Positions 45,994 to 54,208 of a stretch of DNA of 64,000 nt are shown here, one piece after another. Under the pieces are notes generated by a model, which ran no database searches, had not been told where the DNA came from, and was given only the letters and a program-made list of their open reading frames with translations. Numbering within the stretch: position 1 is the first letter of the stretch; every line of letters begins with the position of its first letter. This stretch comes from an uncultured Bacteroides sp. (GTDB lineage: Bacteria; Bacteroidota; Bacteroidia; Bacteroidales; Bacteroidaceae): NCBI RefSeq assembly GCF_959029255.1, contig NZ_CAUFUE010000009.1:62001-126000 (forward strand), read 5' to 3'. The position numbers and the translations under genes were made by a program.

Positions 45994-48900
45994 TTAGAAT
46001 TGAATTTTAATACCTCCCATAATCGTACTTAATGGAGCATATTGGCTTCTACCCGATTCACCGGAATCGTTTTTATTATCGTCATTCACATTGGCACTGT
46101 TTCCAGAAGATGCCATAGAAACATATCCCTTGCGTGCAGACAGATATAATAAATTATCGCCTGAAACAAAGAAACTTAATTCTGAAAGGCGTAGTTTTGA
46201 AACAATATTCTTAGGTAATGAATAACCTATTCTCACGTTTGTGAGGTTTAAGAATGAACGACTCGTCAAAAAGCGAGTAGAGCTTGCATTAGCATAATTA
46301 GTGTCATCAGCACCTCCACCGTAATCATTTGCTAAACTTGGAACATTGGTGATATCACCAGGTTTCTGCCAACGATTTTCGATATCTTTGTGCCAATTAT
46401 ACGAACCTGCCGTACCGCTATGCATCATTGCTGCATAATTGTAATCATAACCATATCCGCCTATACCATAAGAGAACGTTGCATTAAAAGTAATACCTTT
46501 TGCATACAAATCAAATCCGAACCCTCCTTGTAATACCGGAATACCGGACTTATTCACAAACTTTTTAGTAGCTTGACTCCAATCACTTGTTTGTTCAACT
46601 TCAAGCTTATTGATTTCATTTTTAGACTTGTAAGTTTCCATGTCAGTAATAAGGTCTCTGTCACCATTCGGTTTTACATTGTAGTATTGATTATATAATG
46701 CAAAACCAGTCTCTGGATCAACACCGGCATATTCACGGATATAGAAGTCATACAAAGAATGACCTTTTGCCCAACCATAATAAGTACTGATTTCGATAGG
46801 TTTCTCTTTACCTGTAGTCTCATCAATAGGCATTTGTGTCATTTCATTCTTATAATAACCTCCATTTACGCGAAAATCAAACTTATAATCATTCTTATTT
46901 AGTAAGTGAGCAGTCAATGAAAACTCTACGCCTTTGTTCACCAATGCTCCATCATTTACAGGATATGACGCATAGCCCAAAGAAGGAGCGACTTGCTTCA
47001 TAAACAACATGTCTGTTGTTTTTTTGTAGAAATATTCGACTTCACCTTCCAATACATCAGCAATGTTGAACTCCAGGCCGGTATTAATAGTACTACTTCT
47101 TTCCCAAGTCAAATTAGGATTACCTTTAAACTTGAAGCTAAATGTATATTCATCATTTAAGTTATCAATAGTATAAAGATCCTCATAAGGATAGTAGCCT
47201 GCTACCACCGGAGAAGTTATAAAGTCTTGATTACCCAATACGCCCCAGCTTAATTTGTATTTCAAATTCTTCAACCATTTGATGTCTTTCATGAAATCTT
47301 CATTGGTTATAGCCCAAGCGGCACCGACAGAACCAAATACGCCCCATTTATTGCCTTTTGCAAAGCGTGAACTACCATCCGCACGAAGAGTTCCATGAAG
47401 GAAATACTTATTGTCATAATCATAACGCAATTGACCAAAATAACTTTCAATAGAATAACCATAGGTGTATGATTCCAGATAATCCATAATTACACCATTA
47501 CTCCATTCTGTATTATCCGGTCTAACGATTTTAGATTTACTGCCATAAGCTACAGATGTTTTACTACTTGTTGATTCGTGAGCAACAAAAGCATCAAAAT
47601 TATGTTTATCAAAACTTTGCCCCCAAGAAAGAATCTGGTTAGCTGTAAAATTTAAATAATTAGTCTGATACTTAACAATTTGTCCTTTTCCGGCACTGTC
47701 ACCGTAATAAGGATTCTGAAGTTCATTTTCTGCTGAACCCAAGTATTGTAGACCCACGTTAGCTGTCAATTTAAAGTATTGCAGGAATTTAGCCTCAAAA
47801 GACCCATTCCCATTAAATTGATGGGATACGATTTCGTCTTTATCCAATAACAGTGCCCCCGCAGGATTAATACCAGAACCAAAAGGACGTTGATATCCGG
47901 AGTTCATACCATAGTCATATTTATTTCCTCCGATATTTGTATCTTGTACAATATTTCCATCTGCATCACGTTCAAAAACAGGGAATAACGATGGCATACC
48001 ATTAATAAACTGAAAACCATTATTCATATTACTGTCAGACTGTCCTGGTCTGTTAGTTTCCATATATGCATACGCTAAAGATGTAGTTGCCTTTAACCAT
48101 GGAGTAATCTGATTACTCATATTGTTGCGCACATTAAAACGCTGGTAATCAGAAGAAATATAATAGCCTTCATCTTTCAAATAGCTGAAAGCTGTGTAAT
48201 GAGTCATTTTTTCATTACCACCTGATATTTTTACGTTTGCATCCAATTTTTGTCCTGTACGGAAAATATAATCTTCCCACTTTTCTGGTGTATATTTACG
48301 TGTAATTCCGTTATTAAATCGACCGGTGCTTGGATCAATTAAATCGGTTCCATCAGCATTCCACATATTATATATAGGAGCAATACCATATTTTGCTTGG
48401 AAAATGTTTTTAGATGCCCATGCAGCAGATTGACTGGCATCCATTCCTCCCGCATTAGCAGCATAATTTTTCAGGCCTTCCCATGTGAGCTCAGTATACC
48501 GTTCGGGACTTTCAATCACGTCATACTGTGGAATTAAGCGCATATTAGCACCATATTTCACCTCTGCTTCGACATGGGTTTTACCAACTTCACCCTTTTT
48601 AGTAGTAATCAAGACCACACCATTAGCGGCTCGTGAACCATAAAGAGCAGTCGCAGTTGCATCTTTCAAAACTGTCATAGAAGCAATATCACTTGGATCA
48701 ATACCACTTAAATCTGCTTCAAAAGGAATACCGTCTACAACGTATAGCGGTGCACGGCTTGAATATGCCGAACCTAAACCACGAATACGAATACTGGCAT
48801 TAGTCCCAGGTTGACCAGAAGTAGACATAACCTGAACACCGGCAACTTCACCACTAAGGGCCTTAGAAAGTTCTGTTGGGTTCTTTAATGAAATCTTTTC

Positions 48901-49086
48901 ACCTTTGATTTCTGTTGCAGACCCAGTAAATGAACGCTTTGTAGCTCCACCATAGGCAACTACCATAACTTCATCAAGTAGCTTACTATCAGAATGCATC
49001 GTTACTTTTACATGCGGTCTGATAGCCACTTCTTGAGTCTGCATACCAATGTAAGAAATCTGCAATGTTTTCGCAGAACTTAGCAA
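45994..49086 (-). CDS. SusC/RagA importer body, silent cassette 4 (5' head missing)
   Basis: TonB-dependent importer body without signal peptide. The frame runs two codons beyond the recombination site (TTG CTA, then S-S-A-K-T-L), so a TTG start is formally open but would lack any export signal. Visible: QISYIGMQTQEVAI, TonB-box-like LDEVMVVAYGGATKRSFTGS, plug YVVDGIPFEADLSGIDPSDIASMTVLKDATATALYGSRAANGVVLITTKKG, long barrel. A fusion with the head would give about 1095 aa. It is the cassette nearest to the head (about 2 kb), so the smallest inversion would activate it. Confidence 0.9.
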   Translation of the reverse strand: MLSSAKTLQISYIGMQTQEVAIRPHVKVTMHSDSKLLDEVMVVAYGGATKRSFTGSATEIKGEKISLKNPTELSKALSGEVAGVQVMSTSGQPGTNASIRIRGLGSAYSSRAPLYVVDGIPFEADLSGIDPSDIASMTVLKDATATALYGSRAANGVVLITTKKGEVGKTHVEAEVKYGANMRLIPQYDVIESPERYTELTWEGLKNYAANAGGMDASQSAAWASKNIFQAKYGIAPIYNMWNADGTDLIDPSTGRFNNGITRKYTPEKWEDYIFRTGQKLDANVKISGGNEKMTHYTAFSYLKDEGYYISSDYQRFNVRNNMSNQITPWLKATTSLAYAYMETNRPGQSDSNMNNGFQFINGMPSLFPVFERDADGNIVQDTNIGGNKYDYGMNSGYQRPFGSGINPAGALLLDKDEIVSHQFNGNGSFEAKFLQYFKLTANVGLQYLGSAENELQNPYYGDSAGKGQIVKYQTNYLNFTANQILSWGQSFDKHNFDAFVAHESTSSKTSVAYGSKSKIVRPDNTEWSNGVIMDYLESYTYGYSIESYFGQLRYDYDNKYFLHGTLRADGSSRFAKGNKWGVFGSVGAAWAITNEDFMKDIKWLKNLKYKLSWGVLGNQDFITSPVVAGYYPYEDLYTIDNLNDEYTFSFKFKGNPNLTWERSSTINTGLEFNIADVLEGEVEYFYKKTTDMLFMKQVAPSLGYASYPVNDGALVNKGVEFSLTAHLLNKNDYKFDFRVNGGYYKNEMTQMPIDETTGKEKPIEISTYYGWAKGHSLYDFYIREYAGVDPETGFALYNQYYNVKPNGDRDLITDMETYKSKNEINKLEVEQTSDWSQATKKFVNKSGIPVLQGGFGFDLYAKGITFNATFSYGIGGYGYDYNYAAMMHSGTAGSYNWHKDIENRWQKPGDITNVPSLANDYGGGADDTNYANASSTRFLTSRSFLNLTNVRIGYSLPKNIVSKLRLSELSFFVSGDNLLYLSARKGYVSMASSGNSANVNDDNKNDSGESGRSQYAPLSTIMGGIKIQF
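49062..49080 (-). repeat. shufflon recombination site, cassette 4 (diverged)
   Basis: On the minus strand AGTTCTGCGAAAACATTGC, two bases different from the other four copies. Both changes are synonymous in the susC frame (AAG to AAA, ACT to ACA). The preceding CTTGC of cassettes 1-3 is also absent. On the plus strand it misses the recalled AGTYYYN4GDACT consensus at its first base only. Confidence 0.8.
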
Positions 49087-49155
49087 TGCTATTTCCCTTC
49101 GCTAAGAAAACATTAATTATGCTAATAAAATATCCGTATATGTAATGATAGATAA

Positions 49156-49194
49156 AAAGGGTGTCACCTTAATAGCTTTATGGTTACACCCTTT
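49156..49194 (-). terminator. terminator of the recombinase gene
   Basis: AAAGGGTGT (49156-49164) pairs perfectly with ACACCCTTT (49186-49194). On the minus strand TTTTTATC follows. 34 bp beyond the recombinase stop. Confidence 0.8.
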
Positions 49195-49227
49195 ATCCGT
49201 TACGGTTATATCCTTTTAAGGGGTTGT

Positions 49228-50412
49228 CTACACCTTTTTATGTGTTGATAGCAACAAATGATTTTTTTCTAAATCATGAACGATAGTCATGTCCATGATA
49301 TTTGTATATACTTGTGTGGTTTTCACACTTTTATGTCCAAGTAATTTTTGTACTGTCGTTATATTTACACCATTATATATAAGTAATGTCGCATTTGTAT
49401 GACGTGCTGTATGAAAAGATATTTTTTTTGATAATCCTGCTAATCTGCTTATAATGATTAAATCCTTATTGACATTTGAGTTATCCCTTAGGCGAAAAAA
49501 CTCTTGAATATTCTCTCGGTATTTATCAAGTATCACAATTCCCTTTCCACCAAAAAGCAGATAGAGAGGAAGTCGTACTTCCGTACCTGTTTTAATTGAT
49601 TTATAGAGTAACCAAGTTTCTTGGTGGATATCTACTATGTTATCTGGTGATAGGCTTACGAAATCAGAATACCGCATACCCGCATAACAACAGAATAAGA
49701 ATGCATCCAGCGTCTTTTGATATTTCGTATATCTCCCTGTCAAACGTAACTTTTCCAATTTTTCCAGTTCTTCAGGCGTCAGATGTGTATGTTTATTCTC
49801 TACAGTTTTAATTTTATATTTCCGGAAGGCATATTTCTGTATTTCTATATATTCCTTATTAATTGCAACATTTATATGACGTTTGAGGTGTTTCATGTGT
49901 TTCGCAATGGTATTGGTATGATAACCTTTTGATTGTAGGAAATACTCAAATGACGATATAAATTCAAAAGTCAAATCCGAGAATGTAACGTCTTTTTTGA
50001 ACTCTTGTAGTAACATAAGAGTAGAAAGATGATTGCGCTTGGTACTTTCCTTTAGAGAAGAGTTCATCACTTCCTGCTTGAAAAAGGGAATAAATGAATT
50101 ATTATTTTCGCGCGCAGCTAATGCATCCTTCAACAGCTCTAGAGATATACGTTTCCCCTGTTGCCATAGCTCTAACTCCTTTTTTTCAATCATTGCTACA
50201 AATTCATATATCAGCCGATTTAGCGCATCTGCATTAGGATGATTCCTTACGACTAACTTTTTGGCATCCCATTGCTCTGGTTTCAAATAAACTTTGGTTG
50301 AGAAATACTTTTTTCTTCTATCCAAATAAGCTTCTACTTGTACCAATGCCATTCCTTTCATGTTAAGGCATTTTTTCCGATTGTACACTAAACTGTAAAT
50401 AATTTTACCCAT
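49228..50412 (-). CDS. tyrosine recombinase, probable SusC/SusD shufflon invertase
   Basis: Site-specific recombinase of the tyrosine type, 394 aa. An arm-binding-like N-terminus (about 1-100; AYLDRRKKYFSTKVYLKPEQWD) is followed by a SAM-like core-binding domain (about 105-200) and a catalytic domain with R247 (AGMRYSD), K274 (SIKTGTEVRLPL), H334 and R337 (HTARHT), H360 (LLGHKS) and nucleophile Y369 (QVYTNIM). All six catalytic residues are present. It lies between the silent cassette 4 site and the active susC head, so each predicted inversion flips it as well. By family and setting it resembles B. fragilis Tsr0667, known to shuffle susC/susD clusters. Start ATG 50412. Confidence 0.88.
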   Translation of the reverse strand: MGKIIYSLVYNRKKCLNMKGMALVQVEAYLDRRKKYFSTKVYLKPEQWDAKKLVVRNHPNADALNRLIYEFVAMIEKKELELWQQGKRISLELLKDALAARENNNSFIPFFKQEVMNSSLKESTKRNHLSTLMLLQEFKKDVTFSDLTFEFISSFEYFLQSKGYHTNTIAKHMKHLKRHINVAINKEYIEIQKYAFRKYKIKTVENKHTHLTPEELEKLEKLRLTGRYTKYQKTLDAFLFCCYAGMRYSDFVSLSPDNIVDIHQETWLLYKSIKTGTEVRLPLYLLFGGKGIVILDKYRENIQEFFRLRDNSNVNKDLIIISRLAGLSKKISFHTARHTNATLLIYNGVNITTVQKLLGHKSVKTTQVYTNIMDMTIVHDLEKNHLLLSTHKKV

Positions 50413-50778
50413 TTCTAATTATTTTAATTAATACTATAACAAATAAGACGAAATTCTGTGCAAAATGAGGTTCGAATAAGAATTAATATCTGTCAAAAGC
50501 AGATTTTCATTTCATTTTTCGGACTTACTTTTATGAGGAGAAATGCACAAATTGTCTAAAAAAGGAGGGCAAAACATATAAATCCCAAGCTGTTTTTTAA
50601 CCATTTTGTTCTAAAATGTGTGTATTCAGGTAGACGAATTGCTAAAAACACAAAAACACAGTGATACTATGCGCGCCCTATTTTAAGCTTTTTAAATACG
50701 TAAAAACTGTTATTCAGCATAAAAAACGAGATTTTATTAACGGATTGATAGAATTACAAGGTTTTTTTATTAAAACAA
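50413..50778. other. non-coding region between recombinase and active susC
   Basis: Divergent intergenic region with no gene. It should contain the recombinase promoter on the minus strand, though no clear TAnnTTTG box is seen for it. It forms part of the DNA that moves with the susC head. No inverted repeats of note. Confidence 0.5.
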
Positions 50779-50808
50779 TTGTCTGTTTCAGTTTTATTAA
50801 TATATTTG
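50779..50808 (+). promoter_or_regulatory. promoter of the active susC, the movable shufflon promoter
   Basis: TTGT at 50779-50782 and TATATTTG at 50801-50808, 18 bp apart, fit the Bacteroidetes -33/-7 pattern. The ATG is 56 bp further. This seems to be the only promoter for the array's susC genes and would be carried by inversion to any of the four silent bodies. Confidence 0.65.
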
Positions 50809-50864
50809 CATTTTGTTAGAGTAAAGAAACAATTAATGTAAAGTTAAACTTTAAGAGAGAATTT

Positions 50865-53800
50865 ATGAAAAGAAAATTAATGCTGTTATTGGCCTGTCTT
50901 TTTGTCGGAATAGGCCTAGTAACTGCCCAAACCCAGAAGGTTACAGGTGTTGTAATTTCTGAAGAAGACGGGCAGCCAGTTATTGGAGCCTCTGTATTGG
51001 TAAAAGGTACACAAATTGGTGCAATTACCGGTGTGGATGGTGATTTTACATTACTGAACGTACCAAGTTCTGCGAAGACTTTGCGTGTTTCGTATGTCGG
51101 TATGGAAACACAGGAGGTGGCGATAAAACCTCATGTGAAGGTGGTGCTGAAGGCTGACAGTGAAGTTCTTGATGAGGTGGTTGTTACTGGTATGCAAAGA
51201 ATGGATAAACGATTGTTTACGGGAGCTGCGACTAAGTTATCAGCAGATAATGTCAAGCTGGATGGTATAGCTGAGATTAGCCGTGCATTGGAAGGTCGCG
51301 CAGCAGGTGTATCTGTACAAAACGTGTCAGGAACCTTTGGTACAGCCCCCAAAATCCGCGTGCGTGGTGCAACATCAATCTATGGTAGTTCTAAACCGTT
51401 GTGGGTTGTGGATGGAGTAATTATGGAGGATGTTACAGAAGTAGATGCAGATGCATTGTCTTCTGGCGATGCCGAGACATTGATTTCTTCTGCCATCGCA
51501 GGTTTAAACTCAGATGATATTGAAAGTTTCCAAATTTTGAAAGACGGCTCTGCCACATCTATTTATGGTGCACGCGCTATGGCGGGTGTAATTGTTGTTA
51601 CTACCAAAAAAGGTAAGGCAGGCAGCAATAAAATCAGTTATACGGGTGAATTCTCATTAAGATTAGTACCCAGCTATAATGATTATAATATCATGAACTC
51701 TCAAGAGCAAATGGGAGTATATCGTGAAATGGAAAAAGGAGGTTATTTAAATCTTGCAGAAACTTATCGCGCGTCAGACAGTGGTGTCTATGGTAAGATG
51801 TACCACCTTATCAATACTTATGACCCGAGTACCGGGAAATATGCATTGGCAAATACCACTGCCGCACGAAATGCATATTTGCAAGCTGCTGAATATAGAA
51901 ATACAGATTGGTTTGATGTATTGTTTAACAATTCTATTTCTCAAAATCATGCTATTAGTATGTCATCAGGTACTGATAAGGCTTCTTATTATACTTCATT
52001 GAGCGTAATGAATGATCCTGGTTGGTATAAGCAGAGTGAAGTAAGCAGATATACAGCAAATATTAACGCATTGTATAACATATCCAAGAACCTTTCTCTA
52101 AACTTGATTGGTAATGGTTCATATCGTAAACAGAAAGCTCCGGGTACTTTAAGTCAAAGTGTGGATGTGGTATCCGGTGAAGTAAGACGTGATTTTGATA
52201 TCAACCCTTATTCTTATTCTTTGAATACCTCACGGGCCTTGGATCCTAATGAGTATTATGTACGTAACTATGCTCCTTTCAATATCCTCAATGAATTGGA
52301 TAATAACTTCATGAAATTGGATGTAGTTGATTTAAAGTTCCAGGGCGAAATGAAATGGAAACCAATTAAAAAGGTCGAATTGGCCGCTTTAGGAGCATAT
52401 AAGTTCTCCACAACTACCCAGTCACATGAAATTCGCGATTATTCTAACCAGGCCTGGGCATTCCGCGCCATGGATGACGCAACGATGCGTGATGCCAACC
52501 CATGGTTGTATACTGACCCCGATAATGCTAATTCCTTACCAATATCTGTTTTACCGGTCGGCGGTTTCTACCGTGAAACGAAGTATTCAATGAACAGCTA
52601 CGATTTCCGTGCAACCGCAAGTTATAATGATGTCTATAATGATGACCACATCTTCAACTTCTTTGGCGGTATGGAATTGAATGCTGTAGACCGTAAAAAG
52701 ACATGGTTCAACGGCGTAGGTATGCAATATGAAATGGGTATGCTTCCCGCTTACGATTATCATTATTTTAAGCAAGGTAATGAAGAAAACTCTCAATATT
52801 ACACAGTTGAAGAGAACCGCAGTCGTTCGGTATCTTTCTTTGGTACAGCCACATATTCTTATCAAGGTAAATACACATTAAATGGTACGGTTCGTTACGA
52901 AGGTACTAACAAGTTAGGTAAAAGCCGTTCAGCGCGTTGGTTGCCAACATGGAACGTTTCTGCCGCTTGGAATATGCATGAGGAGAAATTCTTTGAAAGT
53001 TTGCGCCCGGCTTTGTCAAACTTTACATTAAAAGCATCTTATTCGTTGACTGCAGACCGCGGACCGGCGAATGTTACTAACTCGAGAGTCGTTATTCAGA
53101 GTTATAATCCTTGGCGTCCGTTTGCAAGTGTAAATGAGTCAGGGCTGGAAATATATGATTTGGAGAATAGCGAGTTGACTTACGAAAAAAAACATGAGTT
53201 AAACATTGGCGCCGAAATTGGCTTCTTGGATAATAGAATCAATGTATCTGCCGACTGGTATAAACGTAACAATTATGATCTGATTGGTATAATTAACACA
53301 ATGGGTGTTGGTGGCCAGATTACGAAATATGCCAATGTGGCAAGTATGAAGTCTCATGGTATTGAATTGACTTTGTCAACACGTAATATTGTGACAAAAG
53401 ACTTTAAATGGAATACGGATTTCATTTTCTCAAAGACTAAAAATGAAGTTACAGATTTGGAATCGAATGCCCGCGTTATAGATATGATTACCGGTACCGG
53501 TTTCACAATGGCAGGTTATCCGGTGCGTTCTTTGTTCTCTATGAATTTCCAAGGATTGAACGAAGAGGGATTGCCAACTTTCATTAATGAAGATGGTAAT
53601 GTAACTGTCAGCGACATCAATTTCCAGGAACGTGACAAGAAAGACCACTTGGTTTATGAAGGTCCGACAGATCCGACAATTACCGGTAGTTTCGGTAATA
53701 TATTCAGTTATAAGAATTTTAAACTGAATGTCTTTATGACTTACTCATTCGGCAATGTCATTCGCTTGGATCCGGTGTTTAGCAATAAATATTCAGATTT

Positions 53801-54188
53801 GGATGCTATGCCGAAGGAATTCAAGAACCGCTGGACAGTCGCTGGTGACGAAAAAACAACAAACATCCCGGTTATCGCCGACCAACGCCAGAATTCAAAT
53901 GACAATTACCTGAGATATGCTTATAATGCTTATAACTATTCTACAGCTCGTGTAGCTAAAGGTGATTTTATTCGGATGAAGGAAATCTCTTTATCATACG
54001 ATTTCCCAAGAAAATGGTTGTCACCGTTGAAAATAAGTGATCTTTCCCTGAAGTTACAAGCAACTAATCTCTTCTTAATTTATGCAGATAAGAAGCTTAA
54101 CGGCCAGGATCCGGAGTTTTATAATACCGGCGGTGTAGCCGCTCCTGTTCCAAGACAATTCACATTGACAGTAAGACTGGGTATTTAA
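50865..54188 (+). CDS. complete SusC/RagA TonB-dependent importer, active member of the shufflon
   Basis: Outer-membrane importer, 1107 aa, the only susC here with a 5' end. Signal peptide (about 1-22, LMLLLACLFVGIGLVTAQ), CarboxypepD_reg-like domain (about 25-95; VTGVVISEEDGQPVIGASVLVKG), the recombination site at codons 68-73 (S-S-A-K-T-L), TonB-box-like LDEVVVTGMQ, plug with VVDGVIMEDV and FQILKDGSATSIYGARAMAGVIVVTTKKG, then the barrel. No STN domain, so no anti-sigma signalling part. The body differs from the silent ones (RVSYVGMETQEV in place of QISYIGMQTQEV). First gene of susC-susD-metallohydrolase-DUF4302. Confidence 0.93.
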   Translation: MKRKLMLLLACLFVGIGLVTAQTQKVTGVVISEEDGQPVIGASVLVKGTQIGAITGVDGDFTLLNVPSSAKTLRVSYVGMETQEVAIKPHVKVVLKADSEVLDEVVVTGMQRMDKRLFTGAATKLSADNVKLDGIAEISRALEGRAAGVSVQNVSGTFGTAPKIRVRGATSIYGSSKPLWVVDGVIMEDVTEVDADALSSGDAETLISSAIAGLNSDDIESFQILKDGSATSIYGARAMAGVIVVTTKKGKAGSNKISYTGEFSLRLVPSYNDYNIMNSQEQMGVYREMEKGGYLNLAETYRASDSGVYGKMYHLINTYDPSTGKYALANTTAARNAYLQAAEYRNTDWFDVLFNNSISQNHAISMSSGTDKASYYTSLSVMNDPGWYKQSEVSRYTANINALYNISKNLSLNLIGNGSYRKQKAPGTLSQSVDVVSGEVRRDFDINPYSYSLNTSRALDPNEYYVRNYAPFNILNELDNNFMKLDVVDLKFQGEMKWKPIKKVELAALGAYKFSTTTQSHEIRDYSNQAWAFRAMDDATMRDANPWLYTDPDNANSLPISVLPVGGFYRETKYSMNSYDFRATASYNDVYNDDHIFNFFGGMELNAVDRKKTWFNGVGMQYEMGMLPAYDYHYFKQGNEENSQYYTVEENRSRSVSFFGTATYSYQGKYTLNGTVRYEGTNKLGKSRSARWLPTWNVSAAWNMHEEKFFESLRPALSNFTLKASYSLTADRGPANVTNSRVVIQSYNPWRPFASVNESGLEIYDLENSELTYEKKHELNIGAEIGFLDNRINVSADWYKRNNYDLIGIINTMGVGGQITKYANVASMKSHGIELTLSTRNIVTKDFKWNTDFIFSKTKNEVTDLESNARVIDMITGTGFTMAGYPVRSLFSMNFQGLNEEGLPTFINEDGNVTVSDINFQERDKKDHLVYEGPTDPTITGSFGNIFSYKNFKLNVFMTYSFGNVIRLDPVFSNKYSDLDAMPKEFKNRWTVAGDEKTTNIPVIADQRQNSNDNYLRYAYNAYNYSTARVAKGDFIRMKEISLSYDFPRKWLSPLKISDLSLKLQATNLFLIYADKKLNGQDPEFYNTGGVAAPVPRQFTLTVRLGI
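51066..51084 (+). repeat. shufflon recombination site in the active susC
   Basis: AGTTCTGCGAAGACTTTGC on the plus strand, the only copy in this orientation. It spans codons 68-73, so any exchange with sites of cassettes 1-4 keeps the reading frame and the residues SSAKTL. Similarity beyond the core continues about 50 bp on the body side (TCGTAYRTYGGTATG...) but not on the head side. Confidence 0.9.
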
Positions 54189-54208
54189 TAGTATAAAAAT
54201 GAAAATAT

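Noticed and set aside
21483..49086. Treating the four headless susC genes as decayed pseudogenes
   Set aside because: Their frames are open over about 1000 codons, all begin at the same recombination site, each has an intact susD and terminator, and joining to the head restores a normal SusC. Decay would not give identical breakpoints.
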